Assembly: GCF_001039355.2 (NCBI RefSeq)
Contig: NW_019775468.1
Span: 315,921-364,951 of the forward strand
Reading direction: 5' to 3'
DNA from: Lingula anatina
Taxonomy: Eukaryota > Brachiopoda > Lingulata > Lingulida > Lingulidae
Length of the DNA: 49,031 bases
The notes under the pieces are model-generated. The model was given only the letters and a program-made list of their open reading frames with translations, did not search any database and was not told the origin of the DNA. This document shows positions 48,991 through 49,031 of this stretch, piece after piece. Both the position numbers and the translations under genes were made by a program. How positions within the stretch are numbered: the first letter of the stretch is position 1; each line of letters starts with the position of its first letter.

Positions 48991-49031
<41 letters not shown>
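48991..49031. repeat. Poly-T run at the right end
   Basis: The window ends in 41 consecutive T bases, consistent with an assembly break at a homopolymer. Confidence 0.9.

Overview
This is eukaryotic genomic DNA: AT-rich, intron-rich and full of microsatellites and short inverted-repeat transposons. Protein comparison by eye and the repeat style suggest a marine invertebrate, most likely a lophotrochozoan such as a mollusc, but the species is not identifiable. There is no operon, no CRISPR array and no recognisable tRNA or rRNA gene. Two conserved animal genes were recognised, arranged head to head.

Minus strand, 30941 down to 2304: the 5' part of a CLASP gene (CLIP-associating protein, a microtubule plus-end stabiliser). 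Exons 1-7 (30762-30941 down to 12080-12254) encode 234 residues, essentially the whole N-terminal TOG1 domain. An 8.7 kb intron then leads to a large 1,045-nt exon (2304-3348), probably exon 8, which encodes a Ser/Arg-rich disordered linker. TOG2 and later exons must lie beyond the left edge.

Inside CLASP, a block of about 9 kb carrying exons 2-5 occurs twice in tandem: copy A at 12773-21772 and copy B at 21843-30463. They are separated by 70 bp containing the only N of the window (21775). The four exon differences are all synonymous, microsatellite lengths differ, and each copy has a private transposon insertion. The block adds 272 coding nt (not a multiple of three), so both copies cannot be used in one reading frame. 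The simplest reading is two haplotypes joined falsely by the assembly; a real tandem duplication is the alternative.

Plus strand, 39274-47675: a complete 12-exon PA2G4 (EBP1) gene encoding 394 residues, the same length as human PA2G4. Its introns hold several tandem repeats, including an array built from the end of exon 10 plus its splice donor, and a possible 30-nt cassette exon before the last exon. Poly(A) signals are at 47785 and 48878.

Between the genes, 30942-38887 has no convincing protein-coding exon. It holds two copies of a ~212-bp TAGATCGATCTA inverted-repeat element, another short inverted-repeat element and a 59-bp minisatellite. At 38888-39273 lies a compact TATA-less promoter region with a TCTCGCGAGA palindrome, YY1-like sites and a CACGTG E-box. 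A minus-strand GTAAGT donor at its left side suggests a divergent noncoding first exon, plausibly that of CLASP, so both genes may share one bidirectional promoter. No clearly new biological system was found; the best leads are the duplicated block, the template-switch scar in copy B, the decoy splice-donor array and the shared promoter.
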